Source: Microbacterium rhizomatis
GTDB lineage: Bacteria > Actinomycetota > Actinomycetes > Actinomycetales > Microbacteriaceae
Assembly (NCBI RefSeq): GCF_008710745.1
Contig: NZ_VYSA01000003.1
Location: forward strand, 124,001-188,000
Reading direction: 5' to 3'
DNA: 64,000 nucleotides
Below the pieces are notes generated by a model, which searched no databases, had not been told where the DNA came from, and worked only from the letters and a program-made list of their open reading frames with translations. A program made the position numbers and the translations under genes. This document shows, in pieces, positions 15,274 through 23,842 of the stretch; position 1 is the first letter of the stretch, and each line of letters starts with the position of its first letter.

Positions 15274-16959
15274 TCAGGCGCGCGCGATGAGCCAGACCGT
15301 GACGTCCTGCGGGACGGCGGAGCCGGCGAGGGGCTCGCTGCTGAGCAGCACATCCGACCCGGCCGGGATCGCGACCGGCTCTGCCCCGAAGTTCGTCAGC
15401 ACCGTGACATCCCCATTGCGGAAGGCCAGCACCTCGGCCTGGGCGGGCAGCCACTCGAGCGCACCGAGCCCGAGGCGGTGCGCGCGGCGGGCGCGCAGCG
15501 CGTCGCGGTACATCGAGAGCGTGGACGCCGGGTCGTCGCGCTCGACGTCGCGGGCGAAGCGCGCCCACTCCGCCGGCTGCGGGAGCCATGCGGCGCCGGT
15601 GTCGTTGAAGCCGTAGGCGGGGGCCGATGCTGCCCAGGGGAGGGGGACGCGGCATCCATCCCTCCCGTACTTCTCGCCGTGCGTGCGGAACCACGTCGGG
15701 TCTTGCCTGGCGTCGTCGGGAAGGTCGATGACCTCGGGAAGCCCGAGCTCCTCGCCCTGGTACAGGTAGCTCGAGCCGGGAAGGGCGAGCATGAGCGCCG
15801 TCGCAGCGCGCGCCCGGCGCAAGCCCAGCTCGGGGACCGGCTGCCCTTCCGACCGCGGACCCACGCCGTATCCTTGCGGGTTCTCGGCGGTCAGAGCGAG
15901 ACGGCTCGCGTGTCGCACGACGTCGTGGTTCGACAGCACCCACGTGCTCGGCGCGTCGACGGCCGCGTACTCGCGCAGCGACTCGTCGATGACCGACTGC
16001 AGGGCCGCCTCGTCCCACGGCGTCTCGAGATACGCGAAGTTGAACGCCTGATGCATCTCATCGGGACGCACCCACTGGGCGGTCTCCTTCACCGTCGGCA
16101 GCCACGCCTCGGCGCACAGCGCGCGATCGCCGTCGTACTCGGCGAGCACCTTGTGCCAGTCGCGGTACACGTCGTGCACGCCGGCCTGGCCCCAGTACGG
16201 CACGTCGACGTCGTCGCCGCCCATCGATCCGCCCTCCGGGTCGGGGAGGTGGTCGGGCAGGCCGTCGGCCTTCACGAGCCCGTGCGCGACGTCGACGCGG
16301 AACCCGTCGACGCCCCGGTCGAGCCAGAAGCGCAGGACGCGCCGGAACTCGGCCCACACCTCGGGGTTCGACCAGTCGAAGTCGGGCTGCGACGCGTCGA
16401 ACAGGTGCAGGTACCACTGGCCGGGTGTGCCGTCGGCCTCGACGACGCGCGTCCATGCCGGGCCGCCGAAGACCGACTCCCAGTTGTTGGGCGCGATCTC
16501 GCCGTGCTCGCCCTTGCCGTCGCGGAACATGTAGCGAGCACGCTCGGCGCTGCCGGGGCCGGCGGCCAGGGCGGCCTGGAACCAGGCGTGCTGGTCGGAC
16601 GAATGGTTCGGGACGAGATCGACGATCACCCGGATGCCGCGGGCATGCGCCTGCGCGAGCAGCTCGTCGAAGTCGGCCAGCGTGCCGAAGAGCGGATCGA
16701 CGTCGCAGTAGTCGGCGACGTCGTAGCCGGCATCCTTCTGCGGGGAGGTCATGAACGGCGACAGCCAGATCGCGTCGACGCCGAGTTCGAGCAGGTCGTC
16801 GAGGTGTGTCTCGACCCCGCGGAGGTCACCGACGCCGTCGCCGTCGGCGTCGGCGAACGAGCGGGGGTAGATCTGGTAGATGACGGCGGAGCGCCACCAC
16901 TCGTGGCCGGGGCGGGAGGCGAGCCCGTCTACGAGCAGGGCAGCGTCGGGCGAGGTCAT
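15274..16959 (-). CDS. GH13 alpha-glucosidase / oligo-1,6-glucosidase
   Basis: The 561-residue cytoplasmic glycosidase has the GH13 (beta/alpha)8 barrel with all conserved regions: DLVPNHSSDQHAWF, the nucleophile aspartate in GVDGFRVDVAHG, the acid/base glutamate in ALCAEAWLP and the transition-state aspartate in WVLSNHDVVRH. The start WWRSAVIYQIYPRSFADADG and QKDAGYDVADYCDVDPLFG are typical of oligo-1,6-glucosidase and maltase members. It hydrolyses terminal alpha-linked glucose from short maltose- or isomaltose-type sugars. ATG 16959 is supported by a leaderless -10 (TACGCT) 7 nt upstream. It is monocistronic, with no sugar transporter next to it. Confidence 0.93.
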   Translation of the reverse strand: MTSPDAALLVDGLASRPGHEWWRSAVIYQIYPRSFADADGDGVGDLRGVETHLDDLLELGVDAIWLSPFMTSPQKDAGYDVADYCDVDPLFGTLADFDELLAQAHARGIRVIVDLVPNHSSDQHAWFQAALAAGPGSAERARYMFRDGKGEHGEIAPNNWESVFGGPAWTRVVEADGTPGQWYLHLFDASQPDFDWSNPEVWAEFRRVLRFWLDRGVDGFRVDVAHGLVKADGLPDHLPDPEGGSMGGDDVDVPYWGQAGVHDVYRDWHKVLAEYDGDRALCAEAWLPTVKETAQWVRPDEMHQAFNFAYLETPWDEAALQSVIDESLREYAAVDAPSTWVLSNHDVVRHASRLALTAENPQGYGVGPRSEGQPVPELGLRRARAATALMLALPGSSYLYQGEELGLPEVIDLPDDARQDPTWFRTHGEKYGRDGCRVPLPWAASAPAYGFNDTGAAWLPQPAEWARFARDVERDDPASTLSMYRDALRARRAHRLGLGALEWLPAQAEVLAFRNGDVTVLTNFGAEPVAIPAGSDVLLSSEPLAGSAVPQDVTVWLIARA

Positions 16960-16966
16960 GCGTTCC

Positions 16967-16972
16967 AGCGTA
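16967..16972 (-). promoter_or_regulatory. Leaderless promoter -10 (TACGCT) of the GH13 gene
   Basis: TACGCT on the minus strand is followed by 7 bases and the ATG at 16959. Confidence 0.55.
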
Positions 16973-17008
16973 CGGGAGCCCTGATGTCGTCCCGGCCGCG
17001 GGGCGCCC

Positions 17009-17090
17009 GCACCGGTACAGGAGAGATCGTCGGGACAGGATGCTGTGGGGCCACATCCTCCTGTTCTGGTGCGTTCTCCTGCCTCGGTGC
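17009..17090. repeat. 82-bp palindromic element, type A copy 1
   Basis: Ends GCACCG and CGGTGC pair, as do CAGGAGA near the left and TCTCCTG near the right, so the element folds into a long imperfect hairpin. It aligns without gaps to the copy at 61333-61414. It lies in the divergent region between the GH13 gene and apt. Confidence 0.85.
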
Positions 17091-17125
17091 GGCGGCAGCC
17101 GGCGGGGACCCGGCGCCGGGCCGGG

Positions 17126-17131
17126 TAGGGT
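17126..17131 (+). promoter_or_regulatory. Leaderless promoter -10 (TAGGGT) of apt
   Basis: TAGGGT is followed by exactly 6 bases and the GTG at 17138. This selects the GTG as start. Confidence 0.6.
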
Positions 17132-17137
17132 GGGCGC

Positions 17138-17674
17138 GTGCCGACCACCGACCCGACCGCTGCCGCGCTCGATCGCGCCGAGTCGCTGATCCTCAGCATC
17201 CCCGACTATCCCGAGCCGGGCATCCTGTTCCGCGACATCACCCCGCTGCTGGCGGATGCTGCGGGCCTGCGCGCGTGCATCGACGCCCTCATCGAGCCCT
17301 TCGCCGGCACGTTCGACGTCGTCGCCGGCGTCGAAGCGCGCGGATTCCTGCTGGCCGGGGCGATCGCCGTCGCGGCGGACGTCGGGCTCGTGCCGATCCG
17401 TAAGGCGGGCAAGCTGCCGCGGCCCGCGGCGGCCGTCTCGTACACGCTCGAGTACGCCACCGCGACGATCGAGGCGCACGACATCGTCGACGGCACGCGC
17501 GTGCTGCTCGTGGACGACGTGCTCGCGACCGGCGGCACCATCGCGGCCGCGCACGAACTCGTCGACGCCCTCGGCGGCGTGGTCGTCGGTACGGCCGTGC
17601 TCATGGAGCTCGACGCCCTCGGCGGCCGCGCGGTGCTCGGCGGGATGCCGGTCACCGCGCTCTTCCACGCCTGA
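17138..17674 (+). CDS. apt: Adenine phosphoribosyltransferase
   Basis: The 178-residue enzyme salvages adenine to AMP with PRPP. It shows the APRT core: SIPDYPEPGILFRDITPLLAD near the N-terminus, VAGVEARGFLLAGAIA, PIRKAGKLPRP, and the PRPP-binding motif RVLLVDDVLATGGT at about residues 123-136. Length is normal for the family. The GTG start is 6 nt after a TAGGGT -10, so the mRNA is probably leaderless. It converges on the guanine deaminase gene with 9 bp between stops. Salvage here stands next to a large catabolic purine block. Confidence 0.95.
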   Translation: MPTTDPTAAALDRAESLILSIPDYPEPGILFRDITPLLADAAGLRACIDALIEPFAGTFDVVAGVEARGFLLAGAIAVAADVGLVPIRKAGKLPRPAAAVSYTLEYATATIEAHDIVDGTRVLLVDDVLATGGTIAAAHELVDALGGVVVGTAVLMELDALGGRAVLGGMPVTALFHA

Positions 17675-17683
17675 GCGCGAACG

Positions 17684-19075
17684 TCAGTCGGCGACCACGC
17701 GTCTGCCGCGCACGTGCACAGCGGCGACGGCCGCCTCCCGCATCCCCATGAGCAGCGTGAAGAGGTGCGCTTCCGGACTCTGCTCGGCCGCGAAGGCCAG
17801 GGCGGTGTCGAAGCCGGGCTGGGCAGCAGCATCCACGATGACGAAGTCCGCGTCCTTGCCGACGTCGAAGTTGCCGAACAAGCGCTCCTGATCGAGGGCG
17901 CGAGCGCCCGCGAGTGTGCCGAGGAACAGCAGCTGAGCCGGGTGGATCGCCTGCGCCAGGAGCCCCTCTTCGCTCATGTGCACCTTGAAGGCGTCGTTGA
18001 GCACACGCGGAATGAGCCACTCGTCGCCCGCGCCGACGTCGGTTCCGATCGCGATGTTCACGCCGGACGCCACCGTGCGCCGCCACGGCATCGTGCCGCT
18101 CCCGAGGAAGAGCTGCGAAGTCGGGCAGTGCGCGATAGACGACTTCGTCTCGGCCAGGCGGTGCAGCTCGCGCTCGCGCGAGTGCACGGAATGGGCCAGG
18201 ACGCTCCGCCGCCCCAGCAGAGATTCACCACCGCGCCGCGAGCCGGGGAGGAAGAGCCCGTCGTACGTGTCGAGGTAGGCCTCGACGCCGTATACGTCGC
18301 GCACCGCGGCGATCTCGCCGTCGCCGGGGCGATCATTCTCGTTGAGGTGCGAGTGGAAGTAGACCCCGGCCTCGCGCACCTCGGCGTAGAGATCGCCGAG
18401 CCGGCCGAGCGTGTCGGTCGTGACCGACAGGCTGAATCGTGGCACCACCGCGACCTGCGCGAGTGCATCGCGGGCGTCGCGGGCGAAGCCGTCCGCCTCG
18501 CGGCCGTGCCAGCGGGCGATCTCATCGCGGGTCAGGCCGATCGCGGTGTCGTCATCGGTGAGGAGAGGAGCGGCGGAGGCGGGGCCGACCGTCTGGATGC
18601 CGCGGCCGCTGATGATCCTCAGGCCCGCGTCGAGCGTCTTGCCGAAGAGGGCGTCCTGCGCGGCCGGGAACGCCGAGCCGAACACCATCGCCGCCGTCGT
18701 GCCGGCCGCGATGCGACGCCGCACGAACTGGGCCGCGATCGCATCGGCGTAGTCGGTGTCGGCCAGCCGCGCCTCGGCGGGGAAGACGCAGCGCTCGAGC
18801 CACTCGAGCAGCTCGCCGCCCCCGAATGCATCCGTCGTGAAGGTCTGGGGGTAGTGCAGGTGGGTGTCGACGAACCCGGGGAGGAGGCATCCGGCCGTCT
18901 CCACGACCTCGTCGTGCGCCATGTTGGGAGGAAGGTCGCGCCAGGGTCCGGCGTACGAGACCCGGCCCTCGGGGTCGACGGCCAGGGCGCCGTCGGGCTC
19001 CGACACGAGCGCACCGGCCGCCTCGTGGAGCGTCGGAGTGCCGGCGATGTGGATGAGATGCCCGCGGTAGATCAA
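17684..19075 (-). CDS. Guanine deaminase (amidohydrolase superfamily)
   Basis: The 463-residue Zn amidohydrolase converts guanine to xanthine and ammonia. Motifs are PGFVDTHLHYPQTFTTDAFGG (metal HxH), VYFHSHLNENDRPGDGE, VLAHSVHSRERELHRL and the late metal aspartate in IAIGTDVGAGDEW, all typical of GuaD. The start is set at TTG 19075 because a strong AGGAGGTG Shine-Dalgarno sits just before it. An upstream GTG would overlap that site, and the longer open frame runs into the uricase gene. It is the last gene of the uraD-HIUase-uricase-guanine deaminase operon, 34 bp after uricase, and feeds guanine into the xanthine-urate route. Confidence 0.92.
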   Translation of the reverse strand: MIYRGHLIHIAGTPTLHEAAGALVSEPDGALAVDPEGRVSYAGPWRDLPPNMAHDEVVETAGCLLPGFVDTHLHYPQTFTTDAFGGGELLEWLERCVFPAEARLADTDYADAIAAQFVRRRIAAGTTAAMVFGSAFPAAQDALFGKTLDAGLRIISGRGIQTVGPASAAPLLTDDDTAIGLTRDEIARWHGREADGFARDARDALAQVAVVPRFSLSVTTDTLGRLGDLYAEVREAGVYFHSHLNENDRPGDGEIAAVRDVYGVEAYLDTYDGLFLPGSRRGGESLLGRRSVLAHSVHSRERELHRLAETKSSIAHCPTSQLFLGSGTMPWRRTVASGVNIAIGTDVGAGDEWLIPRVLNDAFKVHMSEEGLLAQAIHPAQLLFLGTLAGARALDQERLFGNFDVGKDADFVIVDAAAQPGFDTALAFAAEQSPEAHLFTLLMGMREAAVAAVHVRGRRVVAD

Positions 19076-19109
19076 GCGCACCTCCTCAGGTGTCGGCTTC
19101 AGGATCGGC

Positions 19110-20021
19110 TCAGACGAACGTCGGCAGATCGGCCCACGCTGCGGGGGCCGGCGCCACGCCATCGCGTGTGATCGTGCCCTCGATCAGGCCGTAGGGGCGG
19201 TCGGCCGCGTAGAACACCTCGTTCGGGTTCTCGAGCCCGAACGGCGACAGGTCGTACACGAAGTGGTGCTTGTTCGGCATCGCGAAGCGCACTTCGGCGA
19301 TCTCGGGGCGGGCCTCGATCGCGGCCCTGCCCATCTCCCACAGGGTCTGCTGCAGGGCGAGCGAGTGCACGGTCGCGAACGTCGACAGCAGGACCGCGCT
19401 CACCTCGGCGTAGAGGCCGTTGTAGTCGATGCCGGCGGCGACCGCCTCGGGGATGAAGCGCCAGCGACCCGTGACCGACGTCGCCATCACCCGGTCGTCC
19501 GTCTCGACGAGCGTCGTATACGTATCGCGGGGGAAGCCGGCGAACTCGCTGCCGGTCGACTTGAGGACGACGAGGTCCTTCACCCCGCCGGTGACGTGCG
19601 TCTCACCGTCCACGGCGCGGACGGCCGCCAGGCGCGTGCCCCGGCCCGACCGCACGAACGAGTGGTCGTGCGGCTGACCGTCGACCAGGATGCGCTCCCA
19701 TTCGTACTGCTCGGCCTGCCAGAGGCCGCCCTCGATCCACTCGAACCCCGACACGAAGTGGTCGGCGAGCGTGAGCAGGAACTCTTCCGGCGAGCGGATG
19801 CCGTGCTTCTTCGCGAATGCGAAGATCGTGTTCTTCTGGGTGTCGGTCGCGACGACCGGGCCGTTGTCGCCCTCGAAGTACGAGGGCGCCAGGGCGGCTC
19901 CGGTGAGCTGCGAGGTCACGTTCAGGTCGACGATCTCGTGCCGCGGAGTGTCGCGGTAGATCCGCACGACGCGGTTCTCGGCCTTGCCGTACTTGTGGGC
20001 GCCCAGGCTGACGGAGACCAT
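19110..20021 (-). CDS. pucL: Urate oxidase (uricase, cofactor-independent)
   Basis: The 303-residue protein oxidises urate to 5-hydroxyisourate. It shows the N-terminal LGAHKYGKAENRVVRIYRD with the catalytic lysine, VVATDTQKNTIFAFAKKH with the catalytic threonine, HDHSFVRSGRGTRLAAV, VLKSTGSEFAGFPRD, and the C-terminal FAMPNKHHFVYDL histidine motif. Length and T-fold duplication fit bacterial uricases. Its ATG follows the HIUase stop by 2 bp, so the two steps are coupled. The product goes straight to the two upstream-encoded enzymes. Expression presumably starts at the GlnR-associated promoter in front of uraD. Confidence 0.97.
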   Translation of the reverse strand: MVSVSLGAHKYGKAENRVVRIYRDTPRHEIVDLNVTSQLTGAALAPSYFEGDNGPVVATDTQKNTIFAFAKKHGIRSPEEFLLTLADHFVSGFEWIEGGLWQAEQYEWERILVDGQPHDHSFVRSGRGTRLAAVRAVDGETHVTGGVKDLVVLKSTGSEFAGFPRDTYTTLVETDDRVMATSVTGRWRFIPEAVAAGIDYNGLYAEVSAVLLSTFATVHSLALQQTLWEMGRAAIEARPEIAEVRFAMPNKHHFVYDLSPFGLENPNEVFYAADRPYGLIEGTITRDGVAPAPAAWADLPTFV

Positions 20022-20023
20022 GT

Positions 20024-20371
20024 CTAACTCCCTCGATAGGTCGAATAGGCGAACGGGCTGAGCAGGAGCGGCACGTGGTAGTGCGGCCTGCCGGTCTCTT
20101 CGACGGTGAAGGTGACGGTGACCAGGGGATAGAACGTCGGTGTGCCGCGGTCGGCGAAATAGGCGCCGGTGCCGAACGTGAGCGCGTACATCCCGGCATC
20201 CAGAGTCTCAGGACCCAGCCCGAGCCGGCCGTCGCCGTCGGTGAACCCCTGCGCGATGCCCTCGGTGCCGCCTCCCGGAAGGTGGCGGGCGAGCGAGACG
20301 ACCACATTCACGGCGGGGCCGCCGGTCGTCGCGTCCAGCACGTGGGTGGTCAGGTGCGTCGAGGCTGTCAT
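20024..20371 (-). CDS. hiuH: 5-hydroxyisourate hydrolase (transthyretin-like)
   Basis: The 115-residue protein has the complete HIUase signature: LTTHVLDATTGGPAVNV at the start (catalytic His near 9), GRLGLG in the middle, HYHVPLLLSPFAYSTYRGS at the end with the YRGS tetrapeptide that separates HIU hydrolases from transthyretins. It hydrolyses 5-hydroxyisourate to OHCU. Start ATG overlaps the uraD stop by ATGA, and its stop is 2 bp before the uricase start. Confidence 0.97.
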   Translation of the reverse strand: MTASTHLTTHVLDATTGGPAVNVVVSLARHLPGGGTEGIAQGFTDGDGRLGLGPETLDAGMYALTFGTGAYFADRGTPTFYPLVTVTFTVEETGRPHYHVPLLLSPFAYSTYRGS

Positions 20372-20901
20372 GACGGCATTCTCGCGTGCGGATCGGATGC
20401 CGCGCTCGGCGTGATCGCGGATCGCAGCCGCAGGAGGGCTATTTCTGCAAGCTGCCGGGTCGCCTCCGTCGCCTCGGCTTCGTCGGTGTTGTCGAGACGC
20501 CGTTCGAGCTCGCCGAGCATCTCTTCGGGCGAACGCCCGGCGGCGCGGATCAGGAAGACGCGCCCGAATCGCGCTTCGTAGCCCCGGTTGCCGGCGGCGA
20601 GGCGCGCGGCGACATCGTCGGTCGCGTGCGCCATGGACGACTGCTCGGATCGGGATGCTTCCGCCGCCGCGCCCGACCCTCCGGGCTTCTCGCCGATCCG
20701 CGGGTGGTGCGCGAGCGCGGCGTCGAGATCGGCGCGCGTCCACGTCGCGGCGAGCTCGGCGGCACGGTCGGCGAGGGCGTCGATCGATGCGTAGGGTCGC
20801 CCCCCGACGACGGCGTCGACCCACGCCGGGATCGCCGCCCAGACGCCCACGAGCGCGGCGGCGGTCGCGGCATCCGCGGCGTTGAAGTCGTCGAGCTCCA
20901 T
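20368..20901 (-). CDS. uraD: OHCU decarboxylase
   Basis: The 177-residue protein decarboxylates 2-oxo-4-hydroxy-4-carboxy-5-ureidoimidazoline to (S)-allantoin. The catalytic histidine lies in LAHHPRIGEKPGGSG, followed by the all-helical core NRGYEARFGRVFLIRAAGRS (counterpart of the FGFPFI-CARG motif) and EMLGELERRLDNT. ATG 20901 is preferred over an in-frame GTG at 20907 because a TACCGT -10 lies exactly 6 nt before the ATG, so the transcript would be leaderless and the GTG untranscribed. It is the first gene of the minus-strand urate operon. A GlnR-type box overlaps where the -35 should be. Confidence 0.95.
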   Translation of the reverse strand: MELDDFNAADAATAAALVGVWAAIPAWVDAVVGGRPYASIDALADRAAELAATWTRADLDAALAHHPRIGEKPGGSGAAAEASRSEQSSMAHATDDVAARLAAGNRGYEARFGRVFLIRAAGRSPEEMLGELERRLDNTDEAEATEATRQLAEIALLRLRSAITPSAASDPHARMPS

Positions 20902-20907
20902 CGGCAC

Positions 20908-20939
20908 ACGGTACCGTCCGCGCGTTTCCCGTCGGTTAC
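20908..20939 (-). promoter_or_regulatory. uraD promoter with GlnR-type box and leaderless -10
   Basis: On the minus strand GTAAC (20939-20935), 6 bases, then GAAAC (20928-20924) match the GlnR half-site pair gTnAc-N6-GaAAc exactly. Ten bases later comes TACCGT (20913-20908), and 6 bases after that the uraD ATG. No -35 hexamer is seen, as expected for an activator-dependent promoter. Confidence 0.75.
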
Positions 20940-20952
20940 GGGCGTCCCGCGG

Positions 20953-21034
20953 ACATCTCGAAGGACGAATGGGGCACGTGTGTGCTCACGGGGCCACATC
21001 GGCGCTCACGCGAGCCGTCCATCCTCCGAAATGC
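20953..21034. repeat. 82-bp palindromic element, type C copy 1
   Basis: The left end ACATCTCGAAGGACGAAT pairs with the right end around GTCCATCCTCCGAAATGC. It is closely related, in opposite orientation, to the element at 32709-32790. It sits between the two divergent GlnR-type promoters. Confidence 0.85.
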
Positions 21035-21088
21035 ACGGTGAGCCGCGCGAAGAATCCGCTGGAGCGCGGAGCGCGGCGGCTCGCGGCC

Positions 21089-21125
21089 GTAACCCGGCCG
21101 AAACCGGGATAGGCGAACCTAGAGT
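21089..21125 (+). promoter_or_regulatory. Allantoinase promoter with GlnR-type box and -10
   Basis: GTAAC (21089-21093), 6 bases and GAAAC (21100-21104) match the GlnR box perfectly in the direction of the allantoinase operon. TAGAGT (21120-21125) is the likely -10, 15 bases further on. A leader with the Shine-Dalgarno AAGGGGG follows before GTG 21148. Confidence 0.72.
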
Positions 21126-21147
21126 CAGCTCAGCGAAGGGGGCTGCC

Positions 21148-22536
21148 GTGGCATCCAGCGAAGCATCGACGGTCATCCGCGCTGCACGGACGTGGCTCGA
21201 CGGCGCGTTCCGCCCCGCCGCCGTCCTCATCCAGGACGGCCGGATCGCCGATGTGCTCGACCTGCGCGCGGCGGTCGCCGGGGCCGAGGTGGTCGAGGTG
21301 CCGGACCACGCGGTGGTGCTCCCCGGCCTCGTCGACTCGCACGTCCACGTGAACGAACCCGGGCGTACCGAGTGGGAGGGGTTCGCCTCGGCCACCCGCG
21401 CCGCCGCAGCGGGGGGCGTCACGACGATCGTCGACATGCCGCTGAACTCGCTCCCGCCCACCACGACGGCGGAGGCGCTCGCGATCAAGAAGGCGGCCGC
21501 CGCGCCCTCGGCTTTCATCGACGTGGGATTCTGGGGCGGCGCCGTGCCCGAGAACCTCGGTCGTCTCGCTCCCCTCCACGAGGCGGGCGTCTTCGGCTTC
21601 AAATGCTTCCTGTCGCCGTCCGGCGTCGACGAGTTCGGGCACCTCGACACCGCCCAGCTCAACGCGGCGATGGAGGAGATCGCCGCACTCGGATCCCGCA
21701 TCATCGTGCACGCCGAAGACCCGGCCCTCCTCCACGACAGCCCTCTCGCGACCGGCGGTGCCCTCGGCCCCGGCTACGACGCGTTCCTGCAGTCCCGACC
21801 GGCCGAGAGCGAGGCATCCGCCATCCACACCGTCATCGACGGCGCGCGCCGCAGCGGCGCTCGCGCGCACATCCTCCACCTGAGCGATGCGCACTCGCTT
21901 CCGGCCATCCGCGCCGCCAAGTCCGAAGGCATCGCGCTCACGGTGGAGACGTGCCCGCACTACCTGACGATCATCGCCGAGGAGATCCCCGACGGGGCGA
22001 GCGAGTTCAAGTGCTGCCCGCCGATCCGCGGCTCCGCCAACCGCGACCTGCTGTGGGAGGGCGTCGTCGACGGCACGATCGACGCGATCGTCAGCGACCA
22101 CTCGCCCAGCACCGTCGACCTCAAGCGCTCCGGCGGCGGTGACTTCGGCCTGGCGTGGGGCGGGATCGCAGGGCTCCAGGTGGGGCTCTCGGCCGTGTGG
22201 ACCGAGGCGCGGGGCCGCGGCATCCCCCTCGAACGCATCCTTCCCCTCTTCACCACCGGACCTGCCGCGGTCGCGGGCCTGACAGGTGCGGGGATCATCG
22301 AGATCGGCGCGCCCGCCCACCTCACGGCGTTCGGCGTCGACGACCCACTTCTGGTCGAGGCCGTGAGGCTCCAGCACAAGAACCCCATCACCGCGTACGA
22401 CCACCGCCATCTCACCGGACGGGTGCGCCGCACGTGGTTGCACGGTCGGTCGGTCTACGACGCCGACACGGCTCCGCAGTTCCGGGCCGAGCCCCGGGGG
22501 CGCCTGCTGTCGGCGCCGGTGCAGGCACCCGCATGA
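21148..22536 (+). CDS. allB: Allantoinase
   Basis: The 462-residue cyclic amidohydrolase opens allantoin to allantoate. It has VLPGLVDSHVHVNEPGRTEW with the metal HxH at residues 65-67, the carboxylated lysine in FGFKCFLSPSGVDEF, IIVHAEDP, LHLSDAHSLP, ETCPHYLT and the terminal metal aspartate in AIVSDHSPST. These separate allantoinase from dihydropyrimidinase. GTG 21148 is chosen because AAGGGGG lies 6 nt upstream; the much longer open frame reads back across the GlnR-type promoter and uraD. It starts the plus-strand ureide operon and overlaps the next gene by ATGA. Confidence 0.95.
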   Translation: MASSEASTVIRAARTWLDGAFRPAAVLIQDGRIADVLDLRAAVAGAEVVEVPDHAVVLPGLVDSHVHVNEPGRTEWEGFASATRAAAAGGVTTIVDMPLNSLPPTTTAEALAIKKAAAAPSAFIDVGFWGGAVPENLGRLAPLHEAGVFGFKCFLSPSGVDEFGHLDTAQLNAAMEEIAALGSRIIVHAEDPALLHDSPLATGGALGPGYDAFLQSRPAESEASAIHTVIDGARRSGARAHILHLSDAHSLPAIRAAKSEGIALTVETCPHYLTIIAEEIPDGASEFKCCPPIRGSANRDLLWEGVVDGTIDAIVSDHSPSTVDLKRSGGGDFGLAWGGIAGLQVGLSAVWTEARGRGIPLERILPLFTTGPAAVAGLTGAGIIEIGAPAHLTAFGVDDPLLVEAVRLQHKNPITAYDHRHLTGRVRRTWLHGRSVYDADTAPQFRAEPRGRLLSAPVQAPA

Positions 22537-23702
22537 CGACCCGTGCGCCGCAGACCCCGATGCACTCGGCCCGGATGGACTTGGATGGGACCATGCCGAC
22601 CGACTTCGCGATCCTGCAGCCCGGCACGGGCGCTCTTCCCGGCGACCACTACCTCGCCTCGAGCGTCGAGACGGTTCTGTGGGGGCGTCTGCCGTGCGGG
22701 ACGGATGCTCCCGCTCTCACGATCTCGTCGGGCCAGACCGTCACGATCGATACGGTGAGCCACGAGGGCATCCTCGAAGACCACGGCAAGGATCCGCTCG
22801 GCTACTTCACGTCGCAGGGTGTGGCTGCCGCATCCGTCCTCGAGGACGCGATCGCGATCGCCGCCGGTCTCTCGCGCGACCCGGCGACGGACGGGCCGCA
22901 CATCGTGACCGGACCGATCTTCGTCGAGGGTGCGCAGCCGGGCGATCTGCTGAAGATCACGGTCGAGAGCCTCGTGCCGCGCGTGCCGTACGGCGTGATC
23001 TCGAACCGGCATGGCCGGGGCGCCCTCAAGGGCGAACTGCCGCGCGGCGACTACCACGTGAGCGTCTTCACGCCCGTCGAGGAGCGTGACGGGGCGCTGT
23101 TCGGCCTGCTGCCGATCGTCGATGACGGCGAACGGGTCGTAGCCTTCCCGCTCGCGCCGTTCCTCGGCACGATGGGCGTCGCCGTGGCGGGCGATGTGCG
23201 CCCGCACTCGGTGCCGCCCGGCTCGCACGGCGGCAACATCGACATCAATCTGCTCGTCGAAGGCTCGGTGCTCTACCTGCCCGTGCAGGTGGCCGGGGCT
23301 TTGGCCTACGTCGGCGATCCGCACTTCGCGCAGGGCGACGGCGAGGTCGCGCTCACGGCGCTCGAGGCATCCCTGCGCGCGACGCTGCGCTTCGACGTCG
23401 TGCCGCACGATGAGGCGATCGCCGAATTCGGAGTGGTGCTCGGGCCGCTCGTGCGCACCCCCGAGTACCTTGTGCCCACGGGCCTCCACGAAGACCTCGA
23501 CGAAGCGATGCGCAACTGCGTGCGCGCGGCACTGTCGCTCATCGAGGCGCGGTGGGGCCTGTCGGAGCACCTCGCCTACGCCTACCTCAGCGCGGCCACC
23601 GACTTCGACATCTCGCAGGTCGTCGACATCGTGTGCGGGGTGCATGCCCGCATCCGCGAGTCCGATTTCGCCGCGATCGACCGGAGTGCCCGGCATGGCT
23701 GA
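22533..23702 (+). CDS. Acetamidase/formamidase (FmdA/AmdA) family protein
   Basis: The 389-residue protein belongs to the FmdA/AmdA amidase fold. It has LGYFTSQGVAAASVLEDA, TGPIFVEGAQPGDLLKI near the middle, FLGTMGVAVAGDVRPHSVPPG with the conserved GGNIDINLL motif, and VHARIRESDFAAID near the end. Family members hydrolyse formamide, acetamide or related short amides to ammonia and the acid. Start ATG overlaps the allantoinase stop. Its place in a ureide operon, next to an oxalurate-generating aminotransferase and an HpxZ-amidase fusion, suggests that its substrate here is a small amide from allantoin breakdown, such as oxamate or a carbamoyl derivative. That is inference. Confidence 0.85.
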   Translation: MTTRAPQTPMHSARMDLDGTMPTDFAILQPGTGALPGDHYLASSVETVLWGRLPCGTDAPALTISSGQTVTIDTVSHEGILEDHGKDPLGYFTSQGVAAASVLEDAIAIAAGLSRDPATDGPHIVTGPIFVEGAQPGDLLKITVESLVPRVPYGVISNRHGRGALKGELPRGDYHVSVFTPVEERDGALFGLLPIVDDGERVVAFPLAPFLGTMGVAVAGDVRPHSVPPGSHGGNIDINLLVEGSVLYLPVQVAGALAYVGDPHFAQGDGEVALTALEASLRATLRFDVVPHDEAIAEFGVVLGPLVRTPEYLVPTGLHEDLDEAMRNCVRAALSLIEARWGLSEHLAYAYLSAATDFDISQVVDIVCGVHARIRESDFAAIDRSARHG

Positions 23703-23735
23703 GCGGAACATCCGCTCGTCGCGCTCAAGGGCCGC

Positions 23736-23818
23736 GCACACGAGCACAGGACAACGCGCCGGAACAGGCCCCGCGGCGCCGCATCGTCCTGCGCCGGTGA
23801 TTTCTCCTGTCGCCGTGC
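23736..23818. repeat. 83-bp palindromic element, type A copy 2
   Basis: Ends GCAC and GTGC, with ACAGGA near the left and TCTCCTGT near the right, match the type A layout of the copies at 17009 and 61333 with one extra base. It sits between the FmdA-like and the HpxZ-amidase genes, inside the operon. Confidence 0.75.
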
Positions 23819-23842
23819 GGGCTCCGAGGGGGCGCAAGGCGC

